Assembly (NCBI RefSeq): GCF_003339525.1
Contig: NZ_CP031124.1
Location: forward strand, 248,001 to 312,000
DNA length: 64,000 bases
Reading direction: 5' to 3'
From: Ephemeroptericola cinctiostellae
GTDB taxonomy: Bacteria > Pseudomonadota > Gammaproteobacteria > Burkholderiales > Burkholderiaceae
The position numbers and the translations under genes were made by a program. The number at the start of each line of letters is the position of its first letter. Within the stretch, counting starts at the first letter, position 1. The notes beneath the pieces are model-generated. The model was given only the letters and a program-made list of their open reading frames with translations, made no database searches and was not told the origin of the DNA. Of the stretch, positions 57,168-64,000 are shown in pieces.

Positions 57168-58508
57168 TTACAGGTGATGATCCATGGTTGCCACGGCTTC
57201 TGCTTGGATATCCAAAGCACGTTTAGCCGCTTGATCTTCAGGCAACAATTCACCTTCCCATTTTGCCACAACAGCTGAAGCAATAGAGTTACCCACCGCA
57301 TTGGTTGCAGAACGACCCATGTCAAGGAAACGATCCACACCCAAGATCAACAACATGCCTTCAACAGGTAAGCCAAATTGTGCCAATGTACCTGCAATCA
57401 CCACCAGTGAAGCCGATGGAATGCCTGCCATGCCTTTTGAAGTCACCATCAACGTGAACAACATGGCGATCTGTGTACCCATAGGCAACTCAATGCCATA
57501 AAACTGAGCAATAAACAATGATGCGAAAGTGCAATACATCATTGAGCCATCCAAGTTGAACGAGTAACCCAAAGGCATCACGAAACTTGAAATTTTACGA
57601 GAAACGCCGAAACGATCCAATGCATCCAAAATTTTTGGATAAGCCGCTTCAGAAGATGCTGTTGCAAAAGACAAGAAAAATGCTTCTTTCACTTCGCGCA
57701 TCAACGTGAACACACGTTTGCCCAAGAACACGTAACCAACAGCGATCAACAAAGCCCACAAGACAAACAATGCGATGTAGAACGAGCCCATGAATTTGCC
57801 ATAAGTGACCAATACAGACAAACCTTTTTCAGCAACAACACTGGAAATGGCTGCAAATACGGCCAAAGGCGCTGCTTTCATCACATAGCCCGTCAATTTG
57901 ATCATCACGTGTGACAATTGATCAAGCAAGTCGACCAAGCCTTGGCCTTTTTTGCCTAAAGCACCCAAAGCCACACCGAAGAACACAGAGAAGAACACGA
58001 TCTGCAACAGTTTATTGCCTGCAGCAGCATCCGCAAATGACGTTGGAATCAATTGAGCGGTGATGAACGCCACAAAGCCTGAGTCTTTTACGCCTTGAGA
58101 GAAGCCCGCTAATTTATCCTTGCCCGCAGCGATTTGTTCAGGTGTTAAGGCCGTCAAAGTACTGCCGACACCAGGTTGGAACAAGTTGGCGAAAATCAAG
58201 CCCAAAAACAGTGACACAATAGAAGCAGTGACAAACCACAACAAAGCTTTCAGACCCACGCGACCCACGGCTGAGCCTTGACCCATTTGAGCGATACCAA
58301 CCACCAGTGTCGAGAAAACCAACGGTGCGATGATCATTTTGATTGCGCGCAAGAAGAGGGTCGACAACAAGCCGACATAAGACATGTCAATCATAATCAT
58401 TTTTTGATTGACCAACCAACCAAAAATGATGCCCAAAATCATTGCGATCACAATGTATGCTGCTAAGCGACCGCTGCCGCTTTTTGCATTGCTATTAATA
58501 TTAGCCAT
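57168..58508 (-). CDS. Dicarboxylate/amino acid:cation symporter (DAACS family)
   Basis: The 446-aa protein belongs to the glutamate/aspartate and C4-dicarboxylate carriers (GltP/DctA). Eight helices and two re-entrant hairpins are expected; HP1 is SFATASSEAAYPK, helix 7 has GYSFNLDGSMMYCTFASLFI, HP2 region is MVTSKGMAGIPSASLVV, and helix 8 has DRFLDMGRSATNAVGNSI. Substrate choice (glutamate or dicarboxylate) is not clear: the Arg in helix 8 (MGRSATN) is present. A good promoter lies about 185 bases upstream; AAAGGAAATATT precedes the ATG. Confidence 0.93.
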   Translation of the reverse strand: MANINSNAKSGSGRLAAYIVIAMILGIIFGWLVNQKMIMIDMSYVGLLSTLFLRAIKMIIAPLVFSTLVVGIAQMGQGSAVGRVGLKALLWFVTASIVSLFLGLIFANLFQPGVGSTLTALTPEQIAAGKDKLAGFSQGVKDSGFVAFITAQLIPTSFADAAAGNKLLQIVFFSVFFGVALGALGKKGQGLVDLLDQLSHVMIKLTGYVMKAAPLAVFAAISSVVAEKGLSVLVTYGKFMGSFYIALFVLWALLIAVGYVFLGKRVFTLMREVKEAFFLSFATASSEAAYPKILDALDRFGVSRKISSFVMPLGYSFNLDGSMMYCTFASLFIAQFYGIELPMGTQIAMLFTLMVTSKGMAGIPSASLVVIAGTLAQFGLPVEGMLLILGVDRFLDMGRSATNAVGNSIASAVVAKWEGELLPEDQAAKRALDIQAEAVATMDHHL

Positions 58509-58970
58509 AATATTTCCTTTTACTTTTATGTGACACTTATTTTTAAGGGGTGGCGCTTGACTGTCTCCCCCATGCTATTATTACTTTACGGCTTACCTCA
58601 ACCGATCGAGACACGAAGTCCAAAATAGATTAAACGGTTGTTTTTATGCAAATTACACATTCCAACCACATTCATCTACCCGAAACGATATGGCATTATA
58701 AAGTCAGATAAGGTTTTTTCAACACTTAATCCTGCACAAACCGCAAAATGATAAAGTTTGTGGCAAACCTATGCTTTTTAATGTGAATTTATGGTGTAAA
58801 ACGACACAATGACGTAATTAATTTCACACCAAAATCGAAACACAGTTGCATTTATTAAAAGACAACGCTGAAAAATGACTTATTTGATCACTATTTGCCC
58901 GTTTTTTGTGCGACAAGCTCCTTTTTCCTTCAGAAAACCCAACCTGCCAACAATCAAATAGGGACGCAAT
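58509..58970. other. Divergent gap between symporter and dehydrogenase genes
   Basis: The 462-base stretch carries the symporter promoter and leader on one side. TGGTGTAAA (58792-58800) and TTTCACACCA (58822-58831) form an inverted pair 21 bases apart between the two genes, a possible regulator site. AGGGACGCAAT precedes the dehydrogenase start. No gene seen. Confidence 0.55.
58695..58722 (-). promoter_or_regulatory. Promoter of the dicarboxylate symporter gene
   Basis: On the minus strand TTGAAA (58717-58722) and a perfect TATAAT (58695-58700) are 16 bases apart. The predicted leader is about 180 bases. Confidence 0.7.
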
Positions 58971-59918
58971 ATGACAGGCCTCATCCTTTCAAAAGCAGCC
59001 AACATTTACCTCAAATTGAGTGAAGCGCACGGTTTAGATGCCTCCACATGGCATGCCTTCGCTCAAGTTGAGGCTTTACGTGAACTTTCTATCGAAAAAC
59101 GTCAGCAGATCACATGGATGTTGGCCGAACCCAATCTGGCAACAGATGCGATTGCCATGCTGCCCAACCTCAAATGGTTGCAGTCGACGTGGGCGGGCAT
59201 TGATCGTTTGCTGGGGGCGGGGTCACCCAAACACTTTACATTGACCAACATCAAAGGTCTTTTTGCCCCCCTCATGTCTGAGTATGCATTGAGCCACATT
59301 TTGGCACATGAGCGACAGCTGTTGACACACCACGATGCATTCACCCGCCGCACATGGCATGAGCACACCACGGGTGTCATCCGTGGAAAAACAGTGATGT
59401 TGCTGGGCATGGGTTCCATTGGGGGCGGTATGGCGCATATTTTTAAAGCTTTGGGATTGCATGTCATCGGCATCATGCATACGCCACGCCCCGTACCTGG
59501 AGTGGATGAAGTGGGGGCGTTGAAGGATTTGGCGATACTGCTGCCGCGAGCCGATTACGTGATTAATGTTCTACCCAACACCCCAGATACCCAAGATATT
59601 TTTGATGCCGCTTTTTTCGCACAAATGCCCACGCACGCACTGTTCATGAATGTGGGTCGTGGGCAGTCGGTGATTGAAGCTGATTTGGCCGAAGCGTTGC
59701 AGACGGGCGTCATTGCCGCTGCGGTGTTGGATGTGTACCGCAACGAACCGCTGCCCATTGATCATGTGTTTTGGGACACGCCTCACTTGACGTTGACTTC
59801 ACACACCGCCGCCCCGAGCTTTCCCGAAGAAGTATTTGAAATATTCAAAGACAATTTGGAACGTTTTTCAACGGGTCAAGCGCTGTGCCATGTGGTGGAT
59901 TTCAATAAGGGCTATTAA
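58971..59918 (+). CDS. D-2-hydroxyacid dehydrogenase (glyoxylate/hydroxypyruvate reductase type)
   Basis: An NAD(P)-dependent dehydrogenase that reduces 2-oxoacids. The 315-aa protein has the Rossmann motif GMGSIG at 146-151, the catalytic Arg230 in NVGRGQ, Glu259 in RNEPLP and His278 in SHTAA, the complete catalytic set of the D-isomer-specific 2-hydroxyacid dehydrogenases. The conserved LNLLPNTPDT-type segment is here VLPNTPDT. It resembles E. coli GhrA in length and motifs. Divergent from a dicarboxylate symporter, which could supply related acids (inference). Confidence 0.9.
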   Translation: MTGLILSKAANIYLKLSEAHGLDASTWHAFAQVEALRELSIEKRQQITWMLAEPNLATDAIAMLPNLKWLQSTWAGIDRLLGAGSPKHFTLTNIKGLFAPLMSEYALSHILAHERQLLTHHDAFTRRTWHEHTTGVIRGKTVMLLGMGSIGGGMAHIFKALGLHVIGIMHTPRPVPGVDEVGALKDLAILLPRADYVINVLPNTPDTQDIFDAAFFAQMPTHALFMNVGRGQSVIEADLAEALQTGVIAAAVLDVYRNEPLPIDHVFWDTPHLTLTSHTAAPSFPEEVFEIFKDNLERFSTGQALCHVVDFNKGY

Positions 59919-59939
59919 AAACATCAAAGAAAGACATCA

Positions 59940-59974
59940 AAGGGCGGTCAGAAAGCATTTTTTAGGCCGCCCTT
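59940..59974. terminator. Hairpin between convergent dehydrogenase and radical SAM genes
   Basis: AAGGGCGG (59940-59947) pairs with CCGCCCTT (59967-59974); the long 19-base loop includes a T6 run. It is weakly terminator-like but is in the expected position. Confidence 0.4.
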
Positions 59975-60045
59975 GCAGCCCTCACATGAGCAAACGGGCG
60001 ACTCCCGCACTTTCTAGAATCAATCAAAAAGCAAGAAATCTCGCA

Positions 60046-61566
60046 TTAAGCGGTTTGGTGACGGGCTTGACGAGCCAAGGCGGCATCGGTGTGCTGTTTG
60101 GTTTCAATAGTTAAACCGCGTTTCATCCACGGCAGTTTACCTTGAGAGCCACTGTTGACGTAGTCATCGGTGACGGCATCGCGCATGCGTTCATGAGAGC
60201 TGACCTCACCGTGCGCCATCAGCCAATTGGCCACCTCGGTGAACAGTGTTTCGAGGGGAATGCTGTGACTGCGCTGCCATGTGTTGTGCAAATATTGCGA
60301 CAGGCTGTGAAACCGTTGATACGGCGAGTCGGCCAAAATGAGCGGCAAGGTTTGCGTGAAACGTCCCGAATTCGCAATGCCATCCCAATATTTGGCAAAA
60401 TGCTTGAATTCATCCAACTCTTCTTTGCTCACATCTTTGTTGCTGATGATTTCATACGGCGTTGTGTCGCTGTACAGCATTTGGAAAGGTTCGGTGTGGC
60501 GAATGATCGGCGTACCGCGTAAACGTTTTAAAATCCCCAGTTGAATCTCATGCGCGCGCCAACTGTACAGACGATCAAATCCTTCGGCAAAACTCACCAT
60601 CGTCTCACTGGGCAAACCGGCAATCAAGTCAACATGCAAATGCGCTTGGCTGTGGTCACGCAACCACGTGATGTTGTCGTAAGCCTTGTCCAAATTGGTT
60701 TTACGGGAAATGTGCTTTTGCACCGTGGTATTCAAGGTTTGAATGCCCAATTCAAATTGCAAGCTGCCCGCTGGAAAGGCGCTGATGGCATCTTTCAACA
60801 TGTCAGGCAAGTGATCAGGAATCACTTCAAAGTGAGCGAACAATGGATCATCGGGTGCGGCGTTGATTTTCCCTAAAAAGAAATCAAGGATGCGGCGACC
60901 CGTTTCAGGCTTGAGGTTGAATGTGCGATCCACAAATTTAAAAGTGCGCGCACCACGGGCATAGAGCTTGTCCATTTCGACCAAAAAGGGATCAAGCTCA
61001 AAGCCCCATGCCGTTTTGTCCAAACTTGACAAGCAAAACTCACACTTGAACGGGCAACCGCGTGACGCCTCAACATAAATGTTGCGGTGTTTCAAATCAT
61101 CATCCGTATACAGGTGATAGGGCATGACCAAATCATCCAACTTCGCCTGCACACCCACATGGACTTTCATCAAGGGCTTGGGGCCATGAATCAAAGCATC
61201 AAACAATTTCAGTAGGGTGATTTCCCCCCAGCCCGTGACCACATAATCAGCGACTTGGGTGATTTCTTGCTGCTCGACTTCATAGGACACCTCTGGCCCA
61301 CCCACGACAATGATGAGTTCTGGTGCTGCGATTTTCAGTGCTTTAATCAAAGCCAAGGTTTCATTCACATTCCAAATGTACACGCCAAAGCCAATGATGC
61401 GAGGTGAATCACTGAGCAAATCGGCCACCATGGCATTGATGGGGGACTTAATCGTGTATTCAGCCAAGCGTGTGTAAGCTGCATGCTCACGCAAATTGGC
61501 AAGTAGGTAGCGCAAGCCAAGCGAAGCATGCGAAAAACGGGCGTTGAGGGTCGAGAGGGTAATCAT
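60046..61566 (-). CDS. B12-binding-type radical SAM protein with DUF4080-like C-terminus
   Basis: The 506-aa protein uses the ATG at 61564-61566; the 39 codons upstream are open but not family-like. An N-terminal cobalamin-type fold (about residues 1-135, with IIVVGGPEVSYE and WGEITLLKLFD) leads to a radical SAM barrel with the cluster motif CPFKCEFC (Cys171, 175, 178) after RNIYVEASRG. The B12 lower-ligand motif DxHxxG is not seen. The C-terminal part matches the DUF4080 pattern. Substrate unknown. TATAAT ends seven bases before the ATG, so a leaderless message is possible. Confidence 0.88.
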   Translation of the reverse strand: MITLSTLNARFSHASLGLRYLLANLREHAAYTRLAEYTIKSPINAMVADLLSDSPRIIGFGVYIWNVNETLALIKALKIAAPELIIVVGGPEVSYEVEQQEITQVADYVVTGWGEITLLKLFDALIHGPKPLMKVHVGVQAKLDDLVMPYHLYTDDDLKHRNIYVEASRGCPFKCEFCLSSLDKTAWGFELDPFLVEMDKLYARGARTFKFVDRTFNLKPETGRRILDFFLGKINAAPDDPLFAHFEVIPDHLPDMLKDAISAFPAGSLQFELGIQTLNTTVQKHISRKTNLDKAYDNITWLRDHSQAHLHVDLIAGLPSETMVSFAEGFDRLYSWRAHEIQLGILKRLRGTPIIRHTEPFQMLYSDTTPYEIISNKDVSKEELDEFKHFAKYWDGIANSGRFTQTLPLILADSPYQRFHSLSQYLHNTWQRSHSIPLETLFTEVANWLMAHGEVSSHERMRDAVTDDYVNSGSQGKLPWMKRGLTIETKQHTDAALARQARHQTA

Positions 61567-61812
61567 GCCGACATTATACTTGATGTCGAACACATCGACG
61601 ACCCAGCCGATCCAGCGATGCGATGAATGCCCATTATTTATAATGATTGATAACGCCCATTTTAAACGGGCATTGATTTTCATCGGATGATGACTTCACC
61701 AAACAAATAGCAGCTTGGTCTCACTTCGTTAACCCCCATAAAAACGGGGATTTATTTTTTCGAAACAGTTATAAATGGCAATAAAATCCAAGTAATCGCT
61801 CGGTTGTCGCTG

Positions 61813-61840
61813 TTGTCGCCGCATGTGGCTGTGTTATAGT
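61813..61840 (+). promoter_or_regulatory. Candidate promoter of the methyltransferase gene
   Basis: TTGTCG (61813-61818) and TATAGT (61835-61840) with a 16-base spacer. The ATG lies 24 bases further, with GAGG at eight bases from it. Confidence 0.5.
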
Positions 61841-61864
61841 GATTGACCATCTTTTGAGGCCACC

Positions 61865-63037
61865 ATGACCGATCATTCCAGCTCCGCCCCCACCCATTCA
61901 GACACTTCACCACTCATTCATTGGCTTGAAAATAGCAATCCACACAGCGCATCGTGGCGTTCCGAAAATGGCTCTCCGCCGCCCAAACGCGTGGTCTTGG
62001 CCGACGACACCCTGAATGCCGATGTGGCTTATCGACTCGCCTGCGAAGGCACGGCCTTGTTGTGGCGAGGGGATTACCAAAACGCACGGCAATTGTTGCA
62101 AGCCTTGGGACGTCGAATCGACAAGAAGCCCAAAAAAAACAAAGCCGCCACCGCGCCCATCAGCGCAAAAGATGCATTCAATCTGCATCGGCAAGCGCAA
62201 GCGCAACGTGCACGCGTGTTGGGTATGTTGCTGTTACCACTCAACATGGACTACAGCATCCCACTGCGACGTGCACCCGATGTACATGCGGCGTGCGTTG
62301 AGGCCTATGGCACAACAGACTCCGATGCCGTTGTGTCCTTGCGCGAAATCCTTGGCCTCATTGGCGCCCATGAGTGGCGTAAAAAAGGAGTGGATGTGCC
62401 CGCGACAGGTGGTCGAATTCACCCTTATTACGGCGTGTTTTCGCCCGTTCGTGGCGAGTACATTGAGCTCGTTGCGCAAGCACCGTTGCCCTCGAAAACC
62501 TTGGCGTTTGACATTGGCACAGGCACAGGCGTTCTCGCTGCAGTGCTTGCCAAACGGGGGGTGCAGCACATCGTGGCGACCGACCTCAACCCACGCGCAC
62601 TTGATTGTGCCTCTGAAAATATGAATCGCCTCGGTTTTGCCTATCAAGTTGAATTTCAACAAACAGATTTATTCCCCGAAGGGCGTGCACCTTTAATTGT
62701 GTGCAACCCGCCGTGGCTGCCCGCCCGTCCGAATGCGGCGATTGAATATGCCCTGTACGACTTCAATAGCCTCATGTTAAAGGGCTTTTTGAACGGCTTG
62801 CGGCAACATTTAACCGACGATGGCGAAGCTTGGCTGATTTTATCGGACTTGGCCGAGCACTTGGGTTTGCGCACACGAGAAGAATTGTTGAGTTGGTTCA
62901 CGCACGCGGGGGCGAGCGTCATTGACCGGCACGATGCACGTCCCAAGCATGGCAAAGCATTTGATCGGGATGACCCATTGCATCAGGCGCGCTCAAAAGA
63001 GGTGACCTCTTTGTGGCGTTTGAGCTTACAACATTAA
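61865..63037 (+). CDS. Class I SAM-dependent methyltransferase
   Basis: The 390-aa protein has a C-terminal Rossmann methyltransferase domain from about residue 195: SAM loop FDIGTGTG at 215-222, acidic end ATDLNPRAL, and NPPW at 281-284, the N6-amino (adenine or glutamine) methyltransferase-type catalytic motif. The first 190 residues hold an N-terminal segment with a Lys-rich stretch RIDKKPKKNKAAT (near residue 88) and a region like RlmG/RlmF-type enzymes' N-terminal parts. The target (rRNA, protein or small molecule) is not clear. A terminator follows. Confidence 0.85.
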   Translation: MTDHSSSAPTHSDTSPLIHWLENSNPHSASWRSENGSPPPKRVVLADDTLNADVAYRLACEGTALLWRGDYQNARQLLQALGRRIDKKPKKNKAATAPISAKDAFNLHRQAQAQRARVLGMLLLPLNMDYSIPLRRAPDVHAACVEAYGTTDSDAVVSLREILGLIGAHEWRKKGVDVPATGGRIHPYYGVFSPVRGEYIELVAQAPLPSKTLAFDIGTGTGVLAAVLAKRGVQHIVATDLNPRALDCASENMNRLGFAYQVEFQQTDLFPEGRAPLIVCNPPWLPARPNAAIEYALYDFNSLMLKGFLNGLRQHLTDDGEAWLILSDLAEHLGLRTREELLSWFTHAGASVIDRHDARPKHGKAFDRDDPLHQARSKEVTSLWRLSLQH

Positions 63038-63079
63038 CATCAAACCTGTCATGGCGATGTTCGCATGCCCATGATGAAA

Positions 63080-63109
63080 AAACAGCCAAGTTTTCACTTG
63101 GCTGTTTTC
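63080..63109. terminator. Bidirectional terminator between methyltransferase and LivJ genes
   Basis: AAAACAGCCAAG (63080-63091) pairs perfectly with CTTGGCTGTTTT (63098-63109) over six bases. It can serve the convergent livJ-like gene as well. Confidence 0.85.
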
Positions 63110-63240
63110 ATGTGGTTGCATTTTAAAACATCACAGCACGTCTATACAGGTACAACACACTTCTTCATACAACTGTTTTGAGTGGCTTGACATGGTTCGC
63201 TCGCATGCGACCGAACCACCTTAAATGCAGCCGCTCACGA

Positions 63241-64000
63241 TCACTTGATTTTATCAACAGTCACGAAAGCTTTATTTTTCTCTTCTTGGATGGTGATCAT
63301 GGTGTCTTTACGCTCACCCGTTGCATCGTCAAATGAGATTGGGCCGCTCAAACCTGTGGCCGTGATGCCCTTCATTGCAGCCGCCACTTTTGCGGGTTCA
63401 GTTGAGCCTGCTTTTTTAACCGCTTCAACCAAAGTCAACACCGCATCGTAAGCAAATGGGGCAAAACCTTGTACTTTTTGACCCGCAAAACGTTTTTCAA
63501 AACGTTCTTTGAATGATGCGCCTTCTTTCATTTCAGCCAATGGCACGCCAGTTACTGAACAAATAGTGCCTTCAGCCGCTTCACCTGCCAAAGAGATGTA
63601 ATTGTCTGTGCACACGGCATCAGGCATCAACAACAATGATTTCAGACCCAATTCACGTGCTTGTTTTGAGAATGTAGCAGCCGTGTCATCCAAGCCACCC
63701 CACATCACCGCATCAGCGCCCGCACCTTTGATTTTTGTCAAAATATTTTTGAAGTCGGTCGTTTTGTCTGTGGCCGCATCATGAGAAACAACAGTCAAAC
63801 CGAGTTCTTTTGCTTTTTTCTCAACTTGATCAGCCATGCCTTTACCATACGTGGTCGCGTCGTCCACGATGGCAATGGTTTTCACGCCTTTTTTCTGTGC
63901 ATACACGGCCAACGCTGGGCCTTGCATGCCATCATGAGCCACCATGCGGTACATCAACGTGCCACCACTCTCAGATTTTGATGCTTTAACAGTCACATCA
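63241..64000 (-). CDS. Branched-chain amino acid ABC transporter substrate-binding protein, 5' part outside window
   Basis: A periplasmic LivJ-type binding protein. The window shows about 253 codons, the central and C-terminal parts: VKTIAIVDDATTYGKGMADQ, the type I lobe motifs and QKVQGFAPFAYDAVLTLVEA, with ISFDDATGERKDT near the end. The stop TGA is at 63241. The gene continues past 64000, so the signal peptide and start are not seen; a GTG at 63996 is internal. The permease genes livH, M, G and F, if present, lie elsewhere or further right. Confidence 0.92.
   Translation of the reverse strand, partial: DVTVKASKSESGGTLMYRMVAHDGMQGPALAVYAQKKGVKTIAIVDDATTYGKGMADQVEKKAKELGLTVVSHDAATDKTTDFKNILTKIKGAGADAVMWGGLDDTAATFSKQARELGLKSLLLMPDAVCTDNYISLAGEAAEGTICSVTGVPLAEMKEGASFKERFEKRFAGQKVQGFAPFAYDAVLTLVEAVKKAGSTEPAKVAAAMKGITATGLSGPISFDDATGERKDTMITIQEEKNKAFVTVDKIK

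Overview
The window is chromosomal housekeeping DNA from a betaproteobacterium, most likely order Burkholderiales. The reasons are the ribosomal gene order secY-infA-rpmJ-rpsM, an S3 protein with a basic C-terminal extension (266 aa), a zinc-free 101-aa S14, a dcw cluster in the order mraZ-rsmH-ftsL-ftsI-murE-murF-mraY-murD-ftsW-murG-murC-ddlB-ftsQ-ftsA-ftsZ-lpxC, and a large topoisomerase III. Base composition looks moderate (not computed), lower than most Burkholderia-type genomes, with AT-rich intergenic hairpins. I did not assign a family or genus.

About 1-19640 (minus strand) is the translation and transcription block. In transcription order it reads rpsL-rpsG-fusA-tuf-rpsJ, then rplC-rplD-rplW-rplB-rpsS-rplV-rpsC-rplP-rpmC-rpsQ, then rplN-rplX-rplE-rpsN-rpsH-rplF-rplR-rpsE-rpmD-rplO-secY-infA-rpmJ-rpsM-rpsK-rpsD-rpoA-rplQ (rplQ runs off the left edge). 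Hairpins and candidate promoters suggest at least three transcription units. rpsJ ends at a strong terminator and travels with tuf, rplC has its own leader, and rplN starts after a 379-base gap with its own promoter.

About 19970-39000 (minus strand) is the complete division and cell-wall cluster from mraZ to ftsZ, followed by lpxC. Many start and stop codons overlap. It is driven by a promoter at about 38992-39020 whose -10 lies inside a four-copy 10-bp direct repeat that matches an MraZ box. A terminator separates ftsZ from lpxC, and another separates lpxC from rpsL. The cell-wall cluster therefore lies directly upstream of the str operon, with no rpoB/rpoC between them.

About 39300-64000 is a mosaic of short units on both strands. 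They include yqgE-ruvX, an amino-acid permease with a universal stress protein, aqpZ, a DMT-family permease, a cysteine-cluster protein, mnmE, a 63-aa unknown protein, a TauE/SafE permease, topB, a DUF2867-like protein and a glutathione transferase. They continue with a glyoxalase gene interrupted by one in-frame stop, argB, a HIT-family protein, an NhaD/CitMHS-like transporter, a dicarboxylate/amino-acid symporter, a D-2-hydroxyacid dehydrogenase, a radical SAM protein, a SAM methyltransferase and the end of a LivJ-type binding protein.

I saw no rRNA, tRNA, CRISPR array, insertion sequence, prophage or defence island. I did not find a convincing undescribed system. The best leads are regulatory (the MraZ box, split ribosomal operons with hairpins, a structured element before the cysteine-cluster gene), plus the histone-like tail on topoisomerase III and the small unknown gene.
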